NCBI GenBank assembly: GCA_019188255.1
Contig: JAETXT010000008.1
Location: 2,480,001 to 2,544,000, forward strand
Reading direction: 5' to 3'
From: Verticillium longisporum
Taxonomy: Eukaryota > Ascomycota > Sordariomycetes > Glomerellales > Plectosphaerellaceae
Length of the DNA: 64,000 nt
Numbering within the stretch: the first letter of the stretch is position 1; each line of letters begins with the position of its first letter. Below the pieces are notes generated by a model, which worked only from the letters and a program-made list of their open reading frames with translations, was not told where the DNA came from and made no database searches. A program made the translations under genes and the position numbers. This document shows, piece by piece, positions 12,027 through 21,714 of the stretch.

Positions 12027-13588
12027 CTAGATGATGTCGTGGTCACACGCCTTCATGCTCTCCAGGTGCACATGCAGGCCCTCGTCGCGAATCTCCCTCA
12101 TGGCCGCAAACGACGTAGAGTTGACCAGCGTCTTGGGCACGAGCTCGACGCCGTCCGTCGCCAGAACGCTGATGACGTGGGCCGCGGCCTTGGCATTGGT
12201 GAAGAGCGTCTCAGGGTTGGGGTTGTCAATGTTGTCGCACGCCTGGTGGTAACAGGCGTCCTGCTCAGCACCCGTACCGGTGAAGAGACCGCCAACGGGC
12301 TTCTTGATGACCTGCTGGAAGGGAACGTAATCGGTGCCGCCCGTGAGACCGACGGGACGCGTCTCGACACCCTCGGACTCAAAGTGGTCGAGGAAGAGCT
12401 TCTCAATGGCATCCGAGCCGGGGGCGCCGCCGGGACCGACATCGGCACCGTCGCCGTCAAAGACGCCAAAGAAGCCGCGCGAGACCATGTCAAAGTTGAC
12501 GTAGAGAAGCAGGTTATCGACCTCGGCGGAGGTCATATTGTTCACGTAGAACTTGCTGCCCCAGAGGCCGTTCTCCTCGGCACCCCACCACGCGAACCGC
12601 ACCTTGAGATTGGTCGAGAAGCGCGACAGGGCCTTGGCGAGCTCGAGAATGAGAGTCGTGCCGGAACCGTCATCGTTGATGCCGGGCCCGGCTTGGACAG
12701 AGTCGAGATGCGCGCCGACCATGACGACGTTGCTCGCGTCGCCACCCTTGGTCTCGGCAATGACGTTCTGCGTGATGCGCTCTTCAATGAGCTGCGTGGT
12801 CTGGAAGTGCGCCGTGACAGCCTCGCCCGCGTCGAGGCGCGCCTTGATGGCACGGCCAGGACCCTGATCAATCAGCAGGGCGGGAACATACTCGACGGGG
12901 TTGGGCAGCGAGAGTGAGCCGGCCGTCAGCTGGGCCGGGTCCGAGTTGTAAATGGCGACGGCAGCGGCGCCGGCGGCAGCAGCAGCCTTGAGCTTGCCAG
13001 CAAAGGTAGTCTGATCGGGGCACACGCCACGCTCGACGAGGACGATCTTGCCCTTGGCGTCAATGTTCTGCGCAGCGTAGTTGGCGGCCGCACAGCCAGC
13101 GGGCCCTGTGGGCGCGTGCACAATGGGCAGGTCGACACCCTCAGCACTCGTGCTAGGCGAGTAGGTCAGGCCGACGGAGCGGAAGACCTCGCCGTCAACG
13201 GAGAACTCCTTGGCCGTCGTCTCGACAAACAGGGCAGGGAAATCCTGCTTTCTAATCTCGAAGCCCTTGAGCTTCTCGAGCTCGCCGTAGATGTAATCGA
13301 CTGAGGCAGCGTAGCCGGGAAAGCCGAAAGCGCGGTGACCGCCGTTGGCGTAGGCAATGTCATTGAGCACCTCGAGGTTCTTCATCAGCCTGGAAGGGGG
13401 TGAGTTAGCTTGCCTGGGCCTTGCAGCAGAGACTCTCAATGACGCCGAGAGGAGGGGCAGGGCGCATACTCATCGGACTTGATGAGCTCTTGCAGCTTGT
13501 CCGAGTCAACGGGCGGGTGGCAGGGCTTCGTCTGCGCGGCGACGACGGGCAGAAGCGCCGCCGCCAAAGGAGCGTTGGTGAACTTCAT
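12027..13588 (-). CDS. lap2: Secreted leucine aminopeptidase, M28 family with PA domain (Lap2-like)
   Basis: Two exons on the minus strand: 13588-13470 and 13389-12027, joined across an 80-nt intron with GTATGC donor; 493 residues. The N-terminus MKFTNAPLAAALLPVVAAQ is a signal peptide. A protease-associated (PA) domain follows (about residues 125-235, containing GKIVLVERGVCP), then the M28 zinc-peptidase core: GAHLDSVQAGPGINDDGSG (first His/Asp ligands), WWGAEENGLWGS (catalytic Glu pair), NFDMVS (Asp), and CYHQACDN (last His). All expected metal and catalytic residues are present, and the length matches Aspergillus Lap2. The enzyme removes N-terminal residues from extracellular peptides. The upstream gene is unrelated. 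Confidence 0.95.
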
Positions 13589-14415
13589 GATAGCGAGGCC
13601 GTGAGGATTGCTCTTGCGCTGGAGATGGGTGCTGATGGAACAACGGTGACGGACGCAGCATCCTGGGCATCATGTCTTTCTTATTTGAGCAGCTGTAAGC
13701 CTGCCATCCCCGCAGCCCTCCCGTGTTGTCTCGCCACCCCACCGGCGGCCCATGGCGAACCTGGAGCTGGCGCATTTGCTGCTGATTGTTTTTCTTTTGA
13801 CAAGCTCAGGCAACGGTGAAGATCGAGTTCAAATCGGGAAGGTCGTCATGCCGCCGCCAGAGGACCCCGCAGCTCGAGCTGCCGTCCGCGGCCCAGCCCC
13901 GAGTCAGCGTTGCATGCCAAGTGGCCCCTCGAACCACAGCATCGAGGGAGCTCATCCACAGTGACACAAACCGCCAACATCGCCTGCCCCATCCGGCCGC
14001 TCGAAGCAGAAAGCGTCCAGCTTCCCGCTGCCCATCGCCCGCCTCCCGCGAAGGTTTGCGAAGGTTTTCGCCTCAGCAGTTGACCCGAAGCACCACCCCC
14101 ATCCGGGCACACTGCAGCCACCCGCCACCCCAAGCCATCTCTGCGAGCAGGTACTGTGAGTGTCGCATCTCTAACATTCACGAACACGAACAACGAGTCA
14201 AAATTGGGTCGTAAGAATCCATCCACTTTCTTGATGCGCCTCATAATGGCTGGCTCCCTCCCGACCTGCCCGTGCCTCGGCTCCTCCCATGTCTCGCCTT
14301 TCATCTGCGTGTCGACGGAAACCAACCTATGGTATGTTGTTTGCTCGAACATGCGAAACCCTTCACTGCTGCTGTCTGGTATCCGTTGTCTCATCCGTCA
14401 TATAATGCATCACCT
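13589..14415. other. Intergenic; aminopeptidase promoter and chs4 3' flank
   Basis: About 830 bp. Both flanking genes are on the minus strand, so this holds the lap2 promoter and the chs4 terminator region. No recognisable gene; open frames such as minus 13846-14394 are not family members. Confidence 0.55.
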
Positions 14416-17400
14416 CTACATGAGGATCTGGACAAGAGAAATTTCATGGTTAGCAAGCTTTCCGATAGTGGGCCGTGACCTCGCAACTTACACATTGGTC
14501 GTCGCCTTTGCCCTGGGGAATACCCATCTCCTCAAATGTCGCAGGGCCTTGGCCCGGCTGCTTACCCGGCTTGGCCTGTGCAGGGGCCGGTGGTCGTGGT
14601 TGCGCCCCCGGCGGTGCACTCCCAGTCCTACCCTCTAGGTCCGGTCGTCCCACCGGAGGTCGCCCACCCGCGCTGGGGCCTGTCGATACCCGGGATGCAC
14701 TCGCTGGGCTGCCGACCGGCATCGAATCGTACCTTTCCGGTCGACCTCCCGGGCCAAGTGCTGTCGAAGTAGGGCGTGAAGATGTCCGCGCTCCGTACTC
14801 GCGACCAGGCTGTGGGTGCGATGACAGATTCGGCTGGCTGTAGTTGTTCGGTGCGCCAGGGACAGGCCCAGGACCGGCGCCGTAGCCACCGCCACCGCCG
14901 TACGGACTCTGTGGTTGCGGCTTGTTGTTGTAACCCGCAGGCGCCTGTTGTTTGCTGAGTTTATTGACAGCCGGGTTGCTGGCAGGACCGCCACCGCTGC
15001 CACCCCCGTATGGCTGTGCCGTTGACGGGCGCTGCATATCCTGGCGGCCGTAACCCCCGGGGCCAGGGCTCGGCTGCCTGTATCCTCCGCCCGGAGGGCC
15101 AGGGCTCGGCTGTCTGTAGCCTCCAGGCCCCTGGGCGGGCCGACCGCGGGGTCGCCGCCAGTTGGTGCCAGGTTCGCCATCGACTGCGAACCGCGTATGC
15201 CCTCGTTGCCGTAATGGTGTCTTCCACCAGAGACATCCGTCGCACTCGGGCGAATGCCAAAGGCGCTCATGGGTCGGTCAGCGTGGGGCCCGGAGGCAGA
15301 GCGGAGGTTCCCGGCGCTAAGATGCCTTGAGGCCATGTCGTCATCGGGGTATGGTGCCGTGGACGGTGATCGGCCGCCGTAGTTGAGCGGCGCGGGCCTG
15401 TCATCTTCAGGATATGGCGCGGCCGACTTTGGACGCATAGCCAAGCCCGTGTCGAGGTTGACGCCAAATGCAGGCGTCCTGGCGACCTGAACAGACGCGC
15501 GGGAAGGATCAGGAAAGTCCAGGCCATCCTGGACCAGCGTCGGATGCTGTCCAGGTGAAGGTTGAGGCGAAACTCGAGGAGACGGCCTGTCGATTGGCGT
15601 TGTCGGCGCACTCTCCGTGACAGTCGGCATCGCCTTGCTGGGTTGTTGTTGTTGCTTGAAGCGGTCTGGTCTCTTGCCACGCTGTGAGCCGTGAGTAGAC
15701 TTAATTCTGGTCAATGTGGTCGTCTCGTGGTCTTGTTTGGTAAGGGCCTTGGACTCGCTGAGCGAGTCAAGACGACCGACGGCGTCCTTGTTGCCATGTT
15801 CTGCAGCTAGCTCGTACCAATGACGAGCTTGGCGGAGATCTTTGGAAACGTGGATGCCGATTTCGTGGTAGTAGCCCATGGCAAACTCGCCGGTCGGCAG
15901 CTTGGCCACAGCGGCATCACGGGCATACTTGTAGGCCAGCTGCTCGTTCTTATTGAAAACGCCCTCGTAGCCAAAGAGAAACCACCTGCTGACGCCGAGC
16001 GAGGCCTCGGGCTGGCCCTGTTGCGCGGCCAGGCCGTAGTAGTGGATGGAGTAGGCTGGCTTGAAGTCGCATCCCAGCTGGCACAGCTCGTAAGCTTGGC
16101 CCATCTTCAGCTGCGCCTTGGCAAATCCCAAGTAAGCCGCCTTTTCCAGGTACATTTTGGCCAGTGACAGATCGAGGGGTAAGACCGTGTCGGGTATACT
16201 AATCTCGGGCAACTCCCTCGACAACAGCATGCCGTAAACGTAAGCACCTTGTGGCGCGTCCTCGTCCGCCGTGTCGGCAGCCTCGTTGATGAGCTGCAAT
16301 CCCCTGTTGTAATCTTTGGGCTGACCGTGCTGACCCAGCAAACTCATCATGCCCAGTCGGTAGGAGGCGGCAGAGTCCTTGTGGCGTAGGCCGACATAAT
16401 AGTGCTCGACAGCTTGCACAAAGTCGTTGGAGCTCTCGAACAACATGCCCATGCGATATTCAGCACGGCCGTAGCCCAAAGCTGCAGCTCGTTTGTAGCC
16501 GTTGTAGGCCTCCTTCTTGTCTTGACGAACGCCAAACTTGCCGAATTCGTGCCATTTCGCCTTGATGAACATGGCTTCAGGATGATCCTGCCCTGCGAGG
16601 TAGTCGACGATGCTAACGGCATCTAGTCGTAGAGTGTGCTCAACCTTGGGGGTCTGGGGGCGGGGTTGGCCATCTGCTTCCCTGACGGCAGCCTCTTGCA
16701 GGATCTCGACCCACGAGAGGGTATCGCGCGCCCATGACAGCTGCATGGAGACATTGTTCGAGTGCAGAACATGCTCGCGAGCTTTCCACAGAATGCCCTC
16801 CTTGTCTTCGTCGCTTGGCGGGATGTTCTCACCCTTCACTTTTGGGAAGGGGGAGAAGGAGGGGCGTCGCCAGTGTGCGACATGGTGGCGGTCTTGCCTG
16901 GGGTGTTGCTCGGCAGCGCGGTATAATCGTCGTCAGTGGTCTTTCCGTACGCGTTGGCGGGAGGGCCTCGAAGAGAAGACTGTCGCTGTGGGTGATTGCT
17001 GTAGAGGCTGGAGGGGAGTTGTCGTCGTTTGCCGGTCGGGGGCTTCGCGTGCTTCAAGTTCCATGCGCTGAAGGTCGTCTTGCATGTTCTGAGGGACCTG
17101 CGGCGTTATGCTGTAGGGAGAAGAAATGCAATGTCAGCGGGCAGCATGCAAACCGGCGGACGGAGGTGGCAGCGCGCGCAGGCCGCGAGACGAGGGGTCG
17201 CCAAAACCGGACTTTCTGAGGGATTCCGCCGCCAAGTGCAGATTTTGAGGCGCCGCTGAAAGGAAATGGCACAACGAGCGCGGCGGAGCACTCGTGCGGA
17301 GTAGCAGAAGAATCAGACGTACCGCTGGGGGGAAGGCGCGACGACCTCGGGCATGTAATAGTCATCGAAGCCGCTGGGAACAAATGTCGCGCCGAGCTGG

Positions 17401-17567
17401 GGCATATCGGGTGCGGATGCGTGAGCCTGTGACAGGTTTTGAGGCTGAGGCAGGAGGTCTGCATAAATAGAAATAGCGTCAGCGGGGGGCGGATGTACAG
17501 TCGTTGGCCGCTGGGTGCCTGGATCGGTGGAGGACGGAGTGGTCCTGCGCGGGTGGGCGGATAGGCA
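14416..17567 (-). CDS. chs4: Chitin synthase III activator SKT5/Chs4 with Sel1 repeats and C-terminal CaaX box (5' end unresolved; frames broken)
   Basis: Minus-strand exons: open from 17567 to 17333 (Pro/Gln-rich, contains DAISIYADLLPQPQ), 17110-14492, and a last exon 14427-14416; introns 17332-17111 and 14491-14428. SPFPKVKGENIPPSDEDK and the following Sel1-like repeats (YKRAAALGYGRAEYRMG, YLEKAAYLGFAKAQLKMG, WYELAAEHGNKDA) are the SKT5 core; the tail is Pro/Gly-rich and ends GPATFEEMGIPQGKGDDQ-CILM. The last exon supplies only Ile-Leu-Met-stop, creating a CaaX box for prenylation. The family recruits and activates chitin synthase class IV/III at septa. The frame is broken: an in-frame TGA at 16935-16933 with two frame shifts either side (C5 runs at 17042-17038 and 16853-16849, plus one near 16964), and one near a C4 run at 15128-15131. 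Each is repaired by one extra base. The first exon with the start codon was not found. Confidence 0.88.
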
Positions 17568-18440
17568 CTACACTGACGGTGGTTGGTGCTGGTGAGCGGC
17601 CGATGGGAGCCAGGAGAGTGCTTGTCAGGAGGGCCCTGTCAGAAGTGGGAACGGGGTGGCAGTCGACCAGAGTGAGACTATCGAACGGTCGACCGGCTTT
17701 CGCGCAGCGTTTGTAGACAGGGGCTTGCTTCTGCCACCACGCTTGAGATGGCTCGAGTGAGCGTTGTTGGTTAGGGGGGTGCGAGGGGAACGAGAGCGGG
17801 AACGAGGAATGCGATCGGATGCGGGGGCTTCATCAACACAATGCATCGGAGCGAGCGAGGCCCATCTTGTAGTTGAAGGCGGGGAGGGGCAGAGGAGACC
17901 CCCCATAGGAGAGAAGAGGAGCCTCCTGGCGTATTTGCAATTCATGGGGACCCCTCCATGCCTGTCAAAATGGCACGCAAAGCCGTGCTACCCTGCTCAG
18001 GCACCAAAGGTCAGGTCGGGCAGGGCACGAAATGAAGACGGTCGGAGGCCGTTTCGCAACGGAGCTGCTACTTGCCAAGGGGAAGCCCACCGTTCCTGGG
18101 CGGCTCGTTGAAACATGCGAAAGCGCGTACTGGGCAGAGGCAGGGTCGCAGTCCCACAGGCTGTGTGAGTGACTGACCCATTGTTGGCGGCTGACCCAGC
18201 TTAGCTGTGTGGATGTGGAAGCTGCTGCGCCCTGCCTGACGAAAGCAAGCCCCTTTATCGAAGTTGCTAAATCGGAATTGCCTTCTTCGGGACTCGGTTG
18301 GTGGGTGATAGTAGCATTCGGCCGATAGGTGCCATCGTGTTGGTCTCCGCGGGCCGGCCGGTAGCTGATGTTGCGTTCTGCGATTGCGTTGCATGCCGGG
18401 TCTCGCAGGCAAGGATGCATGCCTCTGAGCCGTCCCTAGC

Positions 18441-18470
18441 TACCTTAGGTAGGTACCTAGGTAGGTAGGG
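18441..18470. repeat. TACCTAGGTA-type palindrome block
   Basis: Contains TACCTTAGG, GGTACC and the full palindrome TACCTAGGTA (18454-18463) in 30 bp. A 21-bp part of it recurs in direct orientation at about 19192. See also 9467, 48008 and 48177. Confidence 0.8.
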
Positions 18471-19175
18471 GTTGGGTGGGTGTGGGCGGACAAGGGTGCC
18501 AGTGTTCAAGCGCTACTCGCTTTGTTGCCTTTTCTATCAACCCTCCCGGACGACACACTGGTGCCCATCACCAAGGTAAGATTGCCTGGCTACTTCGTCG
18601 GTCGTAAGGCACGAGCAGCTCATAAAATGGAAACAGGCGACAGGCCTTCCAAACAGGTTCACGCGCGCAATACTGAGGAAATAGCCAACTTACTGTTCGA
18701 TGCTGGGGAGCGCTGGGCGTGGCCGTAACCCCGGGCCGAGACGGTCGGTGTTGCCACAGGCACATCGCTGTAGCCATTGCGAACATACAGCGGTCTATTG
18801 TAGGCCATGTTGGCCGTGACAGTTCAGCTTGCTGTGTCCGTCTTGCCAGCGGGCTGATGGCTCAGAGTGCAAGGCAGCAGAGGTCGGGCACATCAAAGAA
18901 CGTATGCGTGCCTTGGTTGCCAACGACGGGCTTGAGATGACGATGGCGATGGTGATGGTGATGGGGTGGGCAGTCGAAGATGATGGAGATGGTATGGGAG
19001 TTGAAAGTCGGAGGTCGTCAGTGTGGGAGGCAGTGAGTCTCGTGTGTGCGACAGCCTTGGAGAAGTGGGCAGGAGAACAAGCCGTCTTCGTCAAGCGCCG
19101 CAAGATGAGACGACGGCAGTAGCACTTTGGTGGACAGGCCAATCTGAGTGATCTTGAGAAGGTGCGCCGCATGTC

Positions 19176-19212
19176 ACCTACCTAGGTACCTTACCTTAGG
19201 TAGGTACCTAGG
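19176..19212. repeat. TACCTAGGTA-type palindrome block
   Basis: TACCTAGGTA at 19179-19188, then TACCTTAGG and a near-copy ending TACCTAGGAA. Together with the block at 18441 it flanks about 700 bp, but because the units are palindromic this is not by itself evidence of a mobile element. Confidence 0.75.
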
Positions 19213-20351
19213 AATGAATCCATGACCCAACCCTCCGACAACGCTATTCATGTCTGCCTTTTCATTTGACTTGCGCTCGGACCGGCGCTCATTACCTCTT
19301 CCCACAAACTTGCATCCATGCCGTGACCGGTATGGTCATGATGCCCTCAAACGACAAAACCGAATCCGGGGTTCCAGCATCCCTGCTAGCCAATGGTGTG
19401 CTGCATCGCCCGACCCTCGCCACTTCGACAGGCCAGCCTATAAACGCTGCGTGTCGAATTGCTTTGGGCGTATTTTCGCCGAGCTCCGCCACGCCTCCCC
19501 GCGGTGGCTCCCTACCTTGCAGACTCTGGTCTGTATTGGCGTCCTGGAAAGAGTTCTATTGTTGGCAACAAAGACGATTCAGGGGCTTTCCCAGCATCCA
19601 CATTCACCACCAATAACAAGTCATAGATCGTCGAGGTCGTTCTTTATGAGCACCTGTCACCTGCCCCTGGAGTTCTTCTGTGAGACTGGACACAATGCAC
19701 AGTTGCCTACAGTCAGATGTTTCCACACGGCAGCCCACGAAAAATCCCACACTGACACACAGATACGTTGAGCCGTTCCAGTCGCCTGTAAACGAGTCCT
19801 GTCAAGGTCGTGTCCGCTGTACGGTACCTGTCCCCTACGTTTGTCTAGTCCTCGGCAAGGCTGCCTTGCCTGAAGGATCCACCATCCGGAATCTGCCTGG
19901 CTTCACGTCACCTGCAGGATCACGCGAAACCATTGAACGCCTTCACGGCCACAGATTGACAGAGTGAGGACTAGCGGATATGCTCTCGTGTAAGGGTAGT
20001 GGCATTTGGGGGAGAGAGGTTGGGGGATTGCAGTGCAGCGCATTATGCTTGTCGTATTATGTAACCTGCATGAGGCCTACCATCACACGGAAGCCACGTG
20101 ACACTATCTTGACTTGGTAATCGGTTCCATCCACCCCGGGGTGTCTCACCCAATGACAAGCACGCACCTTCGTCAGCCTCTCAGCAGCCTAGGTACGGTC
20201 AGTGACGGGCAAGACAATATCACGACAACACATCATCAAGCTCAATCACGACCATCACGGCCAACAACGAGACCTCCCAGCGCACAGGAAGCCTGAACAA
20301 AACTCCATCGCAACCGCACAGCCCATCAATACTATCCGAACACGGCTCATC

Positions 20352-21280
20352 ATGGCCGAACGCGCCCTCCAACAGATCCTCTCCCAGCTCCAGGCCCAAG
20401 GGTCCTCCCTCTCCTACGCCGATGCCTCCGCTCTCCTCTCCAAAGCCAAGCTGGCGCTTCTCAAGCTCAACGCCCTGACACCGTCCCCCACGACCCCCGC
20501 CGCCCATCTCGCCCTGGCCCGCGATCTCTACGAGAAGGGCGCCCTGGCGTCCATCCGCGCCCGCAACCCCGACGCCTTCACCCGCTACGTTCACCAGCTC
20601 CAGCCCTTCTACGACCTCGGACCGGACGCGCTGCGGCCCAATCCCGCCGAGCGCAACAAAATCACGGGCCTCTACATGCTCCTGCTCCTGACGCAGGGCC
20701 GCTACGCTGAGTTCCACTCGGAGCTCGAGAGCCTCGCCACCCGCGACGGCGGCGGTGACGCCGAGGCCGTCGAGGGCGACCGCTACCTCGGATACCCCAT
20801 CCGCCTCGAGCGCTGGCTCATGGAGGGCAGCTATGACCGTGTCTGGAAGGCCATGAAGAGCCGGGAGGTGCCCTGCGAGGAGTACTCTGTCTTTTCCGAG
20901 GTGAGCCCACATCCCTCCCTACAAACTTGTCCCTTCCGCCTCCCCTGTCCTTTGCTATTGCGTTGCGACTGAGCAAACACGGACAAGACTGACATGCTGC
21001 AGATTCTCACCTCCCAGATCCGCTCCGAGATTGCGTCCAGCAGCGAGCGTGCCTACCCCAGCCTGCCCATCAGCTCCACAAAGTCCCTCCTCTTCCTCGA
21101 CTCGGAGGGTGCCGTCATCGAGTTCGCCAAGCACCGTGGCTGGCTCATCCGCTACGGCAACATTTACTTCCCGGACACGGCCGGGGCGGGGCCGAGGAGG
21201 GCGGCCTGCAGAAGGAGCTCAGCAAGATGGTCATCGAGAACACGTTGGGCTACGCACGAGAGCTGGAGACGATTGTGTAG
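20352..21280 (+). CDS. rpn12: 26S proteasome regulatory subunit Rpn12 (frame broken near 3' end)
   Basis: Exons 20352-20900 and 21003-21280 with a GTGAGC...TGCAG intron. The ATG at 20352 (MAERALQQILSQLQ) fits the family start; an upstream open extension does not. The PCI-type helical repeat protein is recognised by LARDLYEKGALASIR, the Y-x-QLQPFYDL segment, RLERWLMEGSYDRV and the C-terminal KHRGWLIRYGNIYFPD, then SKMVIENTLGYARELETIV at the very end. The last two pieces are in different frames: between two GGGG runs (21183-21186, 21188-21191) one base appears to be missing; adding it gives 275 residues, the normal length. Rpn12 sits in the lid of the 19S particle and is normally essential, so a true null is unlikely. 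Confidence 0.92.
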
Positions 21281-21714
21281 AAGGGAAGCACGAGATGGCG
21301 GCCCGGCGGTAGACGGTAGACGTGGTTGTGTGTACTATTAATAAGACCGACAGAGGCAGGCAGGAATACAGGTTTCCGGGGGCGTCGCCAGGTTTTTCTA
21401 CTACCTTCATGATGCTTGCTTACTGCTGCTGTGCGTGAGCACCGATCATACTTGACCAGACATATGTCGCATAGACTCGTGTTCAATACTTGGTCCGTCG
21501 ATGCCGGTGACAGCTCGAGTCGCATGGCTAGCCCCATCATACGTCACGTTACGCAAGACCAGATTAACAATTCGACGTCGTTGCTGCTAGCTAATGACAA
21601 GACGCCCCGAAATCACTCAACACAGCAGTCGTCTCTAAGTAACTTTTCCCAGGGGGCCGTCCACTCCGAGTCGTTGCTTCGTCCATCAATTCATCCCCGG
21701 CCGCCTTAACTCTT
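21281..21714. other. Intergenic between convergent genes
   Basis: 434 bp between the 3' ends of rpn12 and the alpha-COP gene; no gene or repeat seen. Confidence 0.6.

Larger units (their letters stand above)
17568..20351. other. Large divergent intergenic region (2.8 kb)
   Basis: Lies between the 5' end of chs4 and rpn12, both transcribed away from it, and probably contains the missing chs4 5' exon(s) and leader. It holds two blocks of CCTAGGTA-type palindromes (18441-18470, 19176-19212), a shorter copy at 20188-20195, and a GATGGT-type short repeat at about 18941-18967. Open frames have no recognisable domains. Confidence 0.5.

Noticed and set aside
12039..12917. 292-codon plus-strand frame
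   Set aside because: It is the antisense shadow of the M28 aminopeptidase, whose catalytic motifs are intact on the minus strand.
18441..19212. MITE with terminal inverted repeats
   Set aside because: The inverted match is explained by the palindromic nature of the repeats; no target-site duplication was seen, so it is listed only as a weak finding.
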